A stretch of DNA of 64,000 bases. Origin: Camellia lanceoleosa (Eukaryota > Streptophyta > Magnoliopsida > Ericales > Theaceae). The translations under genes were made by a program, and so were the position numbers. The notes under the pieces were generated by a model. The model was not told where the DNA came from. It saw nothing but the letters and a program-made list of their open reading frames with translations, and made no database searches. The stretch spans positions 59,305,649-59,369,648 of the forward strand of contig CM045758.1 of the NCBI GenBank assembly GCA_025200525.1, read 5' to 3'. This document shows, piece after piece, positions 12,148 to 23,425 of the stretch (the first letter of the stretch is position 1; every line of letters starts with the position of its first letter).

Positions 12148-12429
12148 TACCTAAGGTTCCGAACCGAGACAATTTTGATTATGACAAACAGTGGCCTTGG
12201 CACGAGTAATGGGTTTCCTAATTTTCCAAATTATTAGGTGGCGACTCTAAGATTTGATGACGCAGTCCATTTCTAGCAAAATGTTTTTTTGCAATCAAAT
12301 GGATTTTCTAAAATTTGCCAAATGTGGACTCTCGTCTATATTTCATATTGCACTTGTGAGACTAGATCAAAGAAACCGAGGGTCCAAACTGTTTAACGTG
12401 CACGGGTACCCCCTGGCCATGTTACGACA
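12148..12429 (+). mobile_element. 3' end of a Tat/Ogre LTR, plus orientation
   Basis: The sequence matches the conserved LTR core: CCGAGACAATTTTGATTATGAC, GGGTTTCCTAATTTTCC and TGGCGACTCT at 12239-12248. It ends GTTACGACA at about 12429, 181 bp after the motif, the same spacing as in the other LTRs. It may be the other end of the LTR that begins at 8968, with the LRR gene fragment between them. No matching target-site duplication was found (ACCGC before 8968, GGTAA after 12429). Confidence 0.65.
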
Positions 12430-12981
12430 GGTAAGCTAGAGCTCAATGAGTAACATCCATATAAAGGATTTCATAAATGAAGTCCAACATTTCATAAAGC
12501 ATATCTTTTCATTATCCAAAACAATTCGTATAACAATCATATATCAAATTCATATCAATCATCAATTCAATAATATCCATAGCAATAATAATAAAACATT
12601 TTCAAATTGGGCATTCAATAGAAAAATAATAAAACAATAGAGTAACTAGGGTCCATAGAGTAATAATAAAACAATATGCCGAACCCAATGGGACCATAAA
12701 GGTCAATTCAATGGGACCACAATGCGTTAGTCAAAAAAACCACAATGGGTAATACAATGTGGGCCGATAGGGTCTAACATCAGAGATCTCTGTGTTTCAA
12801 TTAATCCATGGGCCATGGTATTATGTTCCCTAGGAAAGGGCCTCACTAAAGAATGCCACAAATACATTTTCAAATTGGGCATTCATTCATAGATACAAAA
12901 TAAGATTTCACAAACATCACTATTTGAACAATTTCAAAATACATTTGAACATATCTTTATAGAGATATTACTCATAGTGGG
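12430..12981 (-). mobile_element. Tekay-related LTR fragment, left half
   Basis: GCTCAATGAGTAACATCCATA at 12451 and CCATGGTATTATG..GGGCCTC at 12808-12845 match the Tekay-like solo LTR (37330 and 38527). The fragment ends at the GTGGG target site and resumes at 55138: read across the insertion it gives ACTCATAGTGGGCTTGTACCGG, resembling ACTCACAGTGTTCAGGTGC near 39107. Its left edge is cut at the LTR end at 12429. Confidence 0.6.
12977..12981. repeat. Target-site duplication GTGGG (left)
   Basis: GTGGG directly precedes the 3' LTR of the 42-kb Tat element and is repeated at 55133-55137 directly after its 5' LTR. Confidence 0.9.
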
Positions 12982-13552
12982 CGTAGCTCGACTTTTTTCA
13001 CGTCCCCTTTCGGAAGTTTGAAAGAAAGCCCTACAGTTCGGACTACCGTGGTTCTAAATCTAATCTCACAAGTGCAATGTGAAATTGATAAACACCAAAG
13101 AGTCCAAATCAGACAAATCATTTTGGAAAATCGATTTTGAATTAAATTTCCAAAATTGGATTGCTTTGCCAGATACAGAGTCGCCACCTAAATATTGTTG
13201 GGAAATCTAGGAAACCCATGACTCGTGCCAAAGGCCACATGTCCGTTATCACCAAAGTTACGTCGGCTCGGGAACTTAGGTACAAGAGGGGAAGGTCATA
13301 AATTGAGGACCCCCGCTCGCCTGATCAAAGATCGGCCTCTACTAATCATGATATGTTTTTTATGTACATTATGTGCTCTTGTTCCGGTTTATTAGGCTAG
13401 CATTACTATGTGATGAGAACAATCAAGTATAGTCTAGTTTGCTCAAATTGGAACAACTCAATTTCAAGTTTGTTTTGCGAAAAGGTTTTGATTTTGCCAC
13501 CTCAAGTGGGCTTAAAGTTTGCAAATTTGCCACTAGACATAGTGGGCTTAAA

Positions 13553-13557
13553 CATAC
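13553..13557. repeat. Target-site duplication CATAC (left)
   Basis: CATAC precedes the nested element at 13558 and is repeated at 25070-25074. Joining the flanks at one copy restores the LTR sequence seen uninterrupted at 52383-52400. Confidence 0.92.
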
Positions 13558-13960
13558 TGTGGAGAAGTGGTTTGGAAATACTCTTCAGATCCTGGGAGAC
13601 ACTAATGATCCTCAGCTAGTCACCTGAAAAGATACAAACACTCCGGTCGGGGGTGTCGGAATTAGCACTCTGACGGACAAGTTAGTTCAGACACTCAAGA
13701 TAGCTTGTTTACTAAGTTAAGTGAAGTGATTCTTCCATACCTTTCTAAATCTTTGGTTCTTGTATTTATACTTGCTTTCTGGGCCTCGGGGCCTGAGCCT
13801 ACTTTTATTCCATTCCCCCTTTTGTTTATTCGGAGCTACTGACCCCCAGATATTCGGTCTTCCTAACGTATTCGGCATCCTAGTCATGCAATATGAAGCC
13901 GAATAATATCTGATTTCTGGGGTACACACCTTCCGACTCTTCTATTATTCGGCTCCCATA
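13558..13960 (-). mobile_element. 3' LTR of the nested Tat element
   Basis: It pairs with 24672-25069. By eye I count about 19 substitutions, nearly all transitions, plus one small indel. The minus-strand TATA box TATAAATA is intact at 13763-13770. The terminal CATA in place of CACA shows one mutated end base. Confidence 0.92.
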
Positions 13961-13975
13961 ATTGCCCCCCAAGCA
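13961..13975 (-). other. Polypurine tract of the nested element
   Basis: The minus strand reads GCTTGGGGGGCAAT directly before the 3' LTR, the position where plus-strand DNA synthesis is primed. Confidence 0.65.
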
Positions 13976-14319
13976 CTTTACTAATGACAGTTGGCTGGAG
14001 TGCTTGGTTCTGAATTTTGAAAAGTCAGAGCCAAAATTTGGCGGTTGGCCTCATCCTCATGCGGATATCTAAGCGATTCCCTTTTGGTTGTCGTATCGAC
14101 TTCTCGCCCCCTCGTACGTGTCTATTTATTGCGATTTAAAATTTTGACGTCCTTTCAAGTACGTATTTTATGATGCTCGTCACTGGATTGCCTTTTGAAT
14201 CATCCCTGCAACTCTCTTCTCCGATATCCTCTTCGTTCTTTGTAAGTTCTCTCCTTCCATGCTTCGAAGACTCTTTCTGGTTTGTTCCTTCCTTGGCATA
14301 TTCTTATAAACTGTAGGGT

Positions 14320-16423
14320 ATGGCAAAACATTTAAAAGACCTTCTCTCGTCAGATCGAATTGCTGACTTTAAACGCCATTTCTCCATTCCTGATGATGTC
14401 CGTCTGTCGCTTGTGGCAGACGGCACTCTTGATATGGAGAGGGAGGACAAAACCACGATTGTCTTTCCTCTTTTGTCAATCGCAGAGGGTGGAGTCCGTT
14501 TTCCCCTTCACCCGTTTCTTAGGGTTGTGCTTCACCACTGGGGTTTAATCCCTTCCCAACCCAATGTGAATTTCTTTAGAATTATAATGGGGGTTATGGC
14601 GCTTAACCATCGCCTTAGAATTAACCTTGGCATTCTAGCCATCCGGCATTGCTATGCCTTGGCTAAGTCTTCTGGTCGGCATGGGCGTTTCTTTCTTAGG
14701 GCCAAGGATATCGACCATCAGCTAATTACTATGCTTTCCAGTTCTGGAAAACGAGTTGATGATGTTATGGTCGTTGTCTAGGGTAACTGGGAATTTGGCG
14801 AAGGGGAGAATCACGTTGACCCTATTCCTAGACGGAGAGGCAAGCCAGGTGGCCGATTGCCTTCTCACTTTTATTATTTGTTCTTTTTTCTTGTAAAGCC
14901 TCTTCTTTGAAATGTTACGGCTTGGCTTGTGCAGGGAACGATTTGAAGAAAGTCCTACCTTCAACTGACGACGTCGTTCTTTCGGGTATCAAAGTCGTGC
15001 TCAAGTATTTCGGCCGTCGAAGTCTTCAGAAACAAGGGAGGGCGGCCCACATTCTGCTTCGTTACGAGCCGATATATACGACCTTTTCGGCGGCGAAAAA
15101 TATCCCGGTTCCAGAGGGTGAAGATTCTCTTATCGCTCTTATTTTTTCCAACTTCAAAAACTTGAGGCAGGTTGGTTTTGAAGGGTCTGATTCGGAGCGG
15201 GATGTAGCTAATGTTACCGAATTAGATCAGTCTGAAACTGAGTCTGACGAGGTATTAAATTCGGCCGATCCTCCATCCACTTCGGGCCGAGGGGATCTTT
15301 CATTTGACGGCATTTTTCACGGCTTAGGGGATCTTCCCGTTGCGTTCCCCGAAGACATGACCGGGTTAAGCCTGACAAAACTTGCCAGGAAAGCGAATGC
15401 GGAAAGGTTGGCTGCGCGGCGAAGAGCGAAGGCCCTTCCGTCTGAAGTACCACCTGCCACCGAATCTCAACTCTCCCTGCTTGTTAGCAAATCAGAGTCC
15501 TTGCGCGTTATTGAGGTGGAGACGGCAAAAAATTAGAATGCCGAATCTACTTTGATCGTGCAGGCCGGCCAAGAAGTCGAAGCACAGAAACGCCCTGCCG
15601 AGTTTGAGGCTGGCTCAGAAGAACAAGGCGGCAAACGTCCTCGATTAGAGGGATTGAATGTGATCGCTCCTTTTGTCATTTAGCTGATGATAAAAACATG
15701 CCGGTTTCTTCTGATTCTTCGGCGCTTAAAGATCCAGAAGTCGCATTCAGCTTGGTTACGTCCGTGTCGTTGCTGTCTGACAGAGAGGCTTTCCGGGTGG
15801 AAACAGATCTGAATGCAACAGCACTAGCCGCCCAATCGGCACTTTTGGTACGTATTTGGACGTTGCTTCACTTAATCCAAATACTGTTGAAGTTATGGTT
15901 TTAAATTCTCATTTTGCAGACCGTCGGAAGGATAGCCGATATGGGCCGTCGCCGTCGCCATCGCGACGCCATCAAACAGATTGGTCGTTTACGAAAGGAA
16001 GTTGAGGGCCAGAGGAGAAGGGCCGAGGTCAAAGCTTTGAGGGCAAACAAGGAAGCCTCAAGGGCTGACCCCGAGATGGAGAGGGTTCGTAGCACGGATC
16101 AATTGAGATCGGATGTCGAGAAGAAGGCGGACGCGAGCGAAGATGCGCTCAAATCGGCCCAGAAGGCGGTCTCCAAACTGGAGGCTGAATTGGCTAAAAT
16201 GAAGGCGGCGAAGGAAACAGCCGACTCGGAGTCTTCCAAAGTATTCGAGGTCGAGAAAAATGCTGGACTCGCCGAGTATTTGAACTAAGTCCCCAAGTTT
16301 GAAAATCGGGGACTCAAACATGGCTGGCACAAAGCCCTTGCTCCTGCTAACGCTTCATTGATTATGCCAATACCATATGAGCAAGTGGATGTTGAGCCAT
16401 TGGAGTCTGATTTCGATGACTAA
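14320..16423 (+). pseudogene. Antisense gene with a Transposase_28-like domain
   Basis: This gene runs opposite to gag-pol of the nested element, between pol and the 3' LTR. Exon 1 (14320-14848) starts MAKHLKDLLSSDR and carries the pattern FPLLSIAEGGVRFPLHPFLR ... NFFRIIMGVMAL, typical of the 'putative gypsy type transposon' family (Transposase_28), whose biochemical function is unknown. One in-frame TAG lies at 14779-14781 before GNWEFG. A GT-AG intron of 86 bp (14849-14934) joins exon 2 in frame (KP-GNDLKK). Stops follow at 15534 and later. From 15914 the protein is a charged coiled coil rich in Arg, Glu and Ala, ending NRGLKHGWHKAL ... PLESDFDD at 16423. Family knowledge: such antisense ORFs are carried by several Tat lineages. 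Confidence 0.75.
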
Positions 16424-16674
16424 TCTGGGCGACTGACATAGTTTTTAGAATGTCGAATGTATTTTTACAGTTTTTAATTTGGTATTTTTCATGTGTTGCT
16501 ACAGTCATAGTTTTTTGCTAGGCATTTTCATGCGGGCTTGTAGCTTTTTGTTTGGTAATTTGCGTATATAAAATTTCATGAGTTGTGCTCAACTTGCTAA
16601 GGAAAATGTTGTTGCTAAATGATATTGCTTTCGGCTTTCGGTTATGGTTAGATCGGCTGCTTAGCTTAGGTATT

Positions 16675-18110
16675 TGGCCAACCAGATTAATAAATCTGCC
16701 CCTGCCTTAGCCAGGGCGCGAGCTTGGGAAGCCAAATGGGCCTAACTCGTGGGCTGGCTGAGGCACAAATTGATCGGCGCTTGCGCTTGAAAACATGGCC
16801 GACCAGATTAGTAAATCTGCCATTGCCTTAGCCAGGGCGCGAGCTTGCGAAGCCGAATGGGCCTAACGTGGGCTGGCTGAGGCACAGATTGATCGGCGCT
16901 TGCGCTTGAAAACATGGCCGACCAGATTAATAAATCTGCCCTTGCCTTAGCCATGGCGCGAGCTTGGGAAGCCAACTCGTGGGCTGACTGAGGCACAAAT
17001 TGATCGGCGCTTGTGCTTGAAAACATGGCCAACCAGATTAGTAAATCTGCCCTTGCCTTAGCCAGGGCACGAGCTTGCGAAGCCGAATGGGCCTAACGTG
17101 GGCTGGCTGAGGCACAGATTGATCGGCGCCTACGCTTAAAAACATGGCCAACCAGATTAATAAATCTGCCCTTAGGCCGACCGGATTAATAAATCTGCCC
17201 TTGCCTTAGCCAGGGCGCGAGCTTGGGAAGCCAAATGAGCCTAACTCGTGGGTTGGCTGAGGCACAAATTGACCGGCGCTTGCGCTTGAAAAACATGGCT
17301 GACCAGATTAGTAAATCTACCCTTGCCTTAGCCAGGGCGTGAGCTTGCGAAGCCAAATGGGCCTAACGTGGGCTGGCTGAGGCACAGATTGATCGGCGTT
17401 TGTGCTTGAAAACATGGCCCACCAGACATTAAATCCGCTTGCCTTAGCCACGTCGCGAGCTTGGGAAGCCAAATACGCCTAACTCGTGGGCTGGCTGAGG
17501 CACAAATTGATCGGCTCTTGCGCTTGAAAAACATGGCCGACCAGATTAGTAAATCTACCCTTGCCTTAGCCAGGGCGCGAGCTTGCGAAGCCGAGTGGGC
17601 CTAATGTGGGCTAGCTGAGGCGCGGATTGATCGGCACTTGCGCTTAAAAACATGGCCGACCAAATTAATAAATCTGCCCTTAGGCCGACCAGATTAATAA
17701 ATCTGCCCTTGCCTTAGCCAGGGCGCGAGCTTAGAAAGCCAAATAGGCCTAACTCGTGGGCTGGCTGAGGCACAAATTGATCGGCGCTTGCGCTTGAAAA
17801 CATGGCCGACTAGATTAGTAAATCTGTCCTTGCCTTAGCCAGGGCACGAGCTTGCGAAGCCAAATGGGCCTAACTCGTGGGCTGGCTTAGGCACAAATTG
17901 ATCGGCGCTTACACTTGAAAACATGGCCGACCAGATTAGTAAATCTGCCCTTGCCTTAGCTAGGGCACGAGCTTGTGAAGCCGAATGGGCCTAACGTGGG
18001 CTGGCTGAGGCATAGATTGATCGGCGCTTGCGCTTGAAAACATGACCAACCAGATTAATAAATCTGCCCTTGCCTTAGCCAGGCCTTAGCCACGACGCGA
18101 GCTGGCCCAG
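16675..18110. repeat. Tandem array of about 118-bp units with alternating types
   Basis: About 12 units share ACCAGATTARTAAATCTG and CTTAGCCAGGGCGCGAGC. Two unit types tend to alternate: one has GGGAAGCCAAATGGGCCTAACTCGTGG and the other GCGAAGCCGAATGGGCCTAACGTGG. A 28-bp partial copy (CCCTTAGGCCGACC..) recurs at about 17170 and 17680, marking a duplication of roughly 510 bp. The array lies between two copies of the antisense gene's 3' module. Confidence 0.9.
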
Positions 18111-18252
18111 CTTGTGGGCTGGACAATTGTCATCCAACTGTTGACGTTTGGGATTACTGACTTTGCTTCGGGAGAGCTACATACATTGAAGGATAAATGG
18201 GGCAAGTGCACGCCAGAGGCCCTACTTATTTCCATTCAGGCAACTTGGGAGG

Positions 18253-19079
18253 GATGAAGATTGACTGAATTAGACGCCGCAATAAGTCGCAGTAGCGAGC
18301 CTACGCGTACGGGAAGAAGAACGTCCAAGGATCGGGAAGCGCAGCAGCCCCTTAGTCGTCGAAGCAAATCGCCTCAAAAGGACAGGCAACAACGGGGAAA
18401 TTCTCCGCAGCCGTGACCGAAAATTGAGCCTGATGCGACGCCACGACCGCTGAGTTTTGCGGTTTCTGTGAGGAATAGACCAATGACGAAGGCGAATTCT
18501 ATCATTAAAGACCCAGATGTGGCAGTCGAGTTCCCTCGATAGATATTCCCGCCGGAAGTCCAACAATCGATGGTCGGACGTCGAGATTTCGAAGTATTTC
18601 GAGACGGCATACATAGGGCCGTGAAAGGACTATATACTGCTTACGAAGTCGGCATGCGTCTGTGGGAAGCGCGACGTGAGAGTGAGAAAACGGACGAGAG
18701 GAATAGCAGTCTGGAGATTCGTGTGGAAAAGGCCAAGCGTGAGCTTCGGGGGCTGAAGAATGTTCAAACGAGGGCTTCGGTGGCGGCCGGTCAATCTAAA
18801 TTGGTTGTTGCGGAGAGAGTGACCCAACGGACCTCGGGTTATGAAAAGGGGTTTCAGGACGGCCTGAAGGTCGGGATAGAGAAGACCAAACAGGACCTTG
18901 CCGAGGAGGTCTGCCGATGTCAAAATCGTGGATTCAAGCATGGCTGGATCAAGGCCCTTCAAACCGAGAAAGCTCTCGAAGCCGTGGGCATTGATTCGGC
19001 CTCGCCCCTGTATCATCGCCACTACTTACCTTATTCCGATTTCGAAATTGAGAAGAGCGACGATGAGGGTGCCGAATGA
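18253..19079 (+). pseudogene. Second copy of the antisense gene's C-terminal module
   Basis: The plus-strand frame from about 18260 (LDAAISRSSEPTRTGRR, then stops at about 18416 and 18541) leads into an open stretch at 18570-19079. This is a Glu/Arg/Lys-rich coiled coil ending NRGFKHGWIKALQTE ... HYLPYSDFEIEKSDDEGAE. The ending mirrors NRGLKHGWHKAL ... PLESDFDD at 16290-16423, so the tail appears twice, on either side of the 118-bp array. No catalytic motif is seen. It may be the original last exon, with the other copy arising by duplication. Confidence 0.6.
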
Positions 19080-19342
19080 ATAGACTTTGGAACACGAGAA
19101 GACTTCGCACCGAATAAATAGAATTTCTTTTATTTTCAACGTTTGTATTTGGTCTTGAAATGTTATGTGCTTAATTAATCGTATTATTTCAACTTACTGG
19201 CAAGTTTTGTGTTGTGTGGCGTAAATGTTTAAACATGCATTGACTGGCTTGAATTAAGAACAATTCTCAGTGAATATTTATTCGGCCAATGAAGTGGTCC
19301 GAATGCATCTCTCAGAAAGGCCTCGAATCTAGAGACTATTTT

Positions 19343-20150
19343 GGCCAATCGTGATATCCACGAAGGGCACTCCGAATTCGGAGTCTTAATCGACCTTAAT
19401 AGGCTTAATCGGCCCTAGGGTGTCATGCACCAAAAGGGGCTTCGAATCTGGAGACCTTATTTTGGCCAATCGTGATATCCACGAAGGGCGCTCCAAATTC
19501 GGAGTCTTAATTGGCCTTAATAGGCTTAATCGGCCTTAATAGGCTTAATCGGCCCTAGGGTGTCATGCACCAAAAGGGGCTCCGAATCCGGAGACTTTAT
19601 TTTGGCCAATCGTGATATCCACGAAGGGCGCTCCAAATTCGGAGTCTTAATCAGCCTTAATAGGCTTAATCGGCCCTAGGGTGTCATGCACCAAAAGGGG
19701 CTCCAAATTCTGAGACTTTATTTTGGCCAATCGCGATATCCACGAAGGGTGCTCCGAATTCAGAGTCTTAATCGGCCCTAAGGCGTCATGCACCAAAAGG
19801 GGCTCCGAATCCGGAGACTTTATTTTGGCCAATCATGATATCCATGAAGGGCGCTCCGAATTCGGAGGCTTAATCGGCCCTAAGGTGTCATGCACCAAAA
19901 GGGGCTCTGAATCCGGAGACTTTATTTTGGCCAGTCGGGATATCCACGAAGAGCGCTCCGAATTCGGAGTATTAATCGACCCTAAGGTGTCGTGCACCAA
20001 AAGGGGCTCCGAATCCGGAGACTTTATTTTGGCCAATCGTGATATCCACAAAGGGCACTCCGAATCCGGAGGCTTAATCGGCCCTAAGGTGTCATGCACC
20101 AAAAGGGGCTCCGAATACGGAGACTTTATTTTGGCCTTGGAAGGCTTAAT
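19343..20150. repeat. Tandem array of 102-bp units, open on both strands
   Basis: Units start GGCCAATCGTGATATCCACG at 19343, 19464, 19604, 19725, 19827, 19929, 20031 and 20133. The last four spacings are exactly 102 bp. The first three are 121, 140 and 121 bp because they hold one or two extra copies of a 19-bp segment (CTTAATAGGCTTAATCGGC). Since 102 is a multiple of three, both strands stay open over several units, giving a 34-residue periodic peptide. I do not regard this as a gene. The array lies directly downstream of pol. Confidence 0.92.
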
Positions 20151-20249
20151 CGACCCTTACCAATCAAGTCTTGGGAGCGAGCTTGAGAAAACGAGAAACT
20201 TTGTATTGCAAAGGTGGAACATGTACAAGTATCAAGCCCATAAGTCGGG

Positions 20250-21484
20250 TCAATGATAGAATTTACGTAAATGTGTTGAATTCCAAGGCCGTGGCAGGCT
20301 TCTTCCTGACATGTCTGAGAGCCGATATGCCCCTGTTCCTGCGATGGATTCTATCTGATAGGGGTCGTCCCAGTTTGGACCCAATTTTCCATCGGTCAGT
20401 CTCTGGTCGGCTGGAAGTACCTTCTTTAGGACAAACTCTCCTGGCGTGTATCGGCGCAACTGAACTCACTGATTATACGACTTGGCGAGCTGCTGCTGAT
20501 ACCGTGCCATGGATGCCAGGGCGCGGTCTCTTCGTTCTTCGATTAGAATCAGATCCAGGGCAAGCATCATGTCGTTTCAGCCCATATCAAAAACTTGCGA
20601 TTTCAGAGTTGAGAGGTCGATTTCCAGGGGTAAGATTGCCTGGGTTCCAAAGCATAGAGCAAACGGCGTTTCTCTAGTGGATCTCCTCAGCGTAGTACGA
20701 TGAGCCCACAATACACTCGACAATTCTTTGACCCATTTGCCTTTAGCTTTTTCCAACCTCTTTTTGATGCCATCCAAGATGGATTTGTTAGAGGCTTCGG
20801 CTTGACCATTGCTTTGGGGGTAGGCCGGTGTCGAGAAGTAAGGCCGAATGCCATATTTGCTGCATAACTCTCGATATACGCGACAATCGAATTGGGTGCC
20901 ATTGTCTGAGATAAGGGCTCTCGGAATGCCGAATCGTGTTATGATGTTTCTCCATACAAAGCATTTAATGTCGACATCTCATATATGTGTTAAAGCCTCC
21001 GCTTCGACCCATTTGTGAAGTAGTCTGTCGCGACAATTAAGAATCGCTTGTTCCCTGGGGCCCTCAGAAATGGTCCTACGATATCAAGTCCCCACTGGGC
21101 AAACGGCCAGGGGCTGGTTATAAAGTTCAACCCTTCGGCAGGCAGATGGGTTAATGGGGAGAACTTTTGGCACTGTTCGTATTTTTTTACATAACTCTCT
21201 GCGTCAGCTCTCATTGTCGGCCAATAATATCCCTGTGTTATAACTCGATGGGCCAGGGAGCGTCCGCCAAAATGGGCACCACAACTGCCCTCATGTATCT
21301 CTGTCAGAAGCTCCTCCACTTTGTCGGGGTGCATGCATTCCAAATATGGACCAGAGAGGGACTTTTTGTAAAGCCCTCCTTCCAGATCTAGATAGTATCG
21401 CAGGGCTTTATTTCGCAGCTTGTGTGCTTCTTTTTTGTCCTCTGGGAGTGGTTTAGAAGAGAGGAATGCAGCAATGGGGTCCAT
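20250..21484 (-). pseudogene. int: Tat integrase, nested element
   Basis: Integrase joins the cDNA ends to host DNA. The N-terminal zinc domain is visible (HEGSCGAHFGGRSLAHRV then YVKKYEQCQKF) at about 21300-21150, followed by the core start WGLDIVGPF. The core continues in shifted frames (IVAYIESYA.., about 20900), with KGKWVKELSSVLWAHRTT and TPFALCFGTQAILP at about 20740-20600. The C-terminal part has PGEFVLKK ... GKLGPNWDDPYQI and ends HLRKFYH at 20250. Frameshifts near 20990 and 20690 and at other points disable it. The stop at 20250 lies at the edge of the 102-bp repeat array. Confidence 0.85.
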
Positions 21485-21604
21485 CCAGCTTGGTGCAGAT
21501 TCTATAACGTTGATATGGATTTCCTCCGAAGGGCCAATACTCGGCTCCGGGATAAAACCTATTTCGATGGTCCGTTTGATCTCAGAACTGATGGTGGAGG
21601 CTAG

Positions 21605-23413
21605 CTACGCCAAGGCATCCACGTGTGTGTTCTGGTCGCGTGTTATTTGGTTCAGTTCGTGATGGTGAAATTTTGCCAGCAAGGAATTGGCCGTTTTCAT
21701 GTAGGCTACCATACGATCGTTTCTTGCAGCGTACTTCCCCTTTAGCTGATTGATTACCAATTTTGAATCACAAAACACAAGCAGACGCCGAGCGCCGAGA
21801 AGGTGTGCATTCTGCAGACCGGCTAGAAGGGCTTCGTATTTGGCTTTGTTATTTGATGCTTCGAAGCCAAGCTTGACGGCCTGCTCAATTACTGCGCCGT
21901 CTGGAGACATGATTACAACTCCGGCGCCACTGCCCCTTTGGTTAGATGATCGATCACAGTATAATTGCCAAATATCCCCGACATAAGTTCTCCAGTTCGG
22001 CTTTGGTAGAATTTCAGCCTTTGGTTGAACTTCAGTAGGTTTGAGGTTGGCAAGCTTGTCGGTGAATTCGGCAACAAAGTCGGCCAACACCTGCCCCTTG
22101 ATTGCGGTTTTAGGTAAAAACTGAATGTTGTATTGGCCGAGTTCAAGAGCCCATTTTGAAACACGTCCTGATGCTTCTGCACTTTGTAGTACTGATCGGA
22201 GGGGATAATCTGTTAGCACCCCAATGCTATGTCCCTGGAAGTAATGCATCAGTTTTCTTGCCGCCATGACTAGGGCTAAGATGAGTTTTTCCAGCGGAAG
22301 GTAGCGTGTTTTAGCGTCAACCATTGCCTTGCTCACATAATACACTGGCCGTTGCTCTCCCTCCTCTTTTAACAGTACGGCGCTAACGGCCCTATCGGAA
22401 ATTGCCAAATATAGGATGAGCGGGTCACCAGCGGCGGGTGTTGTCAAGAGAGGTACTGAGCAGACGTAGGTCTTGAGTCCGTTGAAGGCTGATTCGCATT
22501 CGGCGGACCATTCAAAAGCCTTACCCTGCCATAGTGTCTGAAAGAATTGCCGGCAGCGATCTGTAGACCTGCTGATGAACCTGTTGAGTGCAGCGGCCAT
22601 CCCCATCAACTTTTGGACTTCTTTTACTAAACGGGGGGAGCCAAGTTCCAAGATTGTTGTGACTTGCCTCGGGTTGGCTTCGATTCCTCGGTGATTGACG
22701 ATGTAACCCAAGAATTTGCCAGAGCCGATTCCGAATGCACACTTGGAAGCGTTCAGTTTCATTCTGTATTTGCGTAAGATGCGGAATGTCTTTTCTAGAT
22801 CGGCTATATGATTCTGTTCTTCTTTGGACTTGACCACCATATCGTCGATGTATACTTCCATAGTGTGGCCGAGTTGCTCTTTGAACATGGTGGTGACCAG
22901 TCTTTGGTAGGTTGCCCCTGCATTCTTCAACCCAAAAGGCATAACTTTGTAGCAATAGGTTCCTCTTGGGGTGAGGAAAGCAGTTTTGTCCTGGTTCTTT
23001 GGATGTATGGCGATTTGATGGTAGCCTCTGTAAGCATCGAGGAAGTTCACGCATTAATGACGTGCTGTCGCATCGACAAGCTGGTCGATTCTGGGCAGAG
23101 GAAAACAGTCTTTGGGCCAAGCGTTGTTCAGATCCGTGAAGTCGACGCACACTCGCCAAGTCCCATTTTTCTTCTTCACCACCATTGTATTGGAGAGCCA
23201 CGTAGGGTAAGTGACTTCTCTAATTGCCCCAGCGTCAAGCAGTCTGTCTACCTCCTCAACAATGGCGAGAGTGTGCTCCGTGGCTGACCGTCGGCCTTTC
23301 TGAATGATCGGCTTACATTTCGGATCGACATTCAGATGGTGCTGCGAAACTGATGGGTCTATTCCCGGCATTTCGTAGGGAGTCCACACAAAGACATCAA
23401 GGTTGTTGAGCAA
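21605..23413 (-). pseudogene. pol: Tat reverse transcriptase, RNase H and archaeal-type RNase H
   Basis: RT copies the RNA genome and the RNases H remove RNA from the hybrid. The RT palm starts before EVDRLLDAGAIREVTYPTWL and VDFTDLNNAWPKDCFPLPRID. A single in-frame TAA at 23054-23056 interrupts it (ATARH, stop, CVNFLDAYRGYHQI). The rest is open for 481 codons: the catalytic YIDDMVV box, the RT thumb, the first RNase H (PLEKLILALVMAARKL) and then the second, archaeal-type RNase H (LYCDRSSNQRGSGAGVV, NNKAKYEALLAGLQ) that marks the Tat lineage. The usual DGSSN reads DRSSN. It is the best preserved coding region in the window. Confidence 0.92.
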
Positions 23414-23425
23414 GAAAGAGATCAG

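Noticed and set aside
19723..20256. A 177-residue protein
   Set aside because: It is the 102-bp satellite translated, and the opposite strand is equally open.
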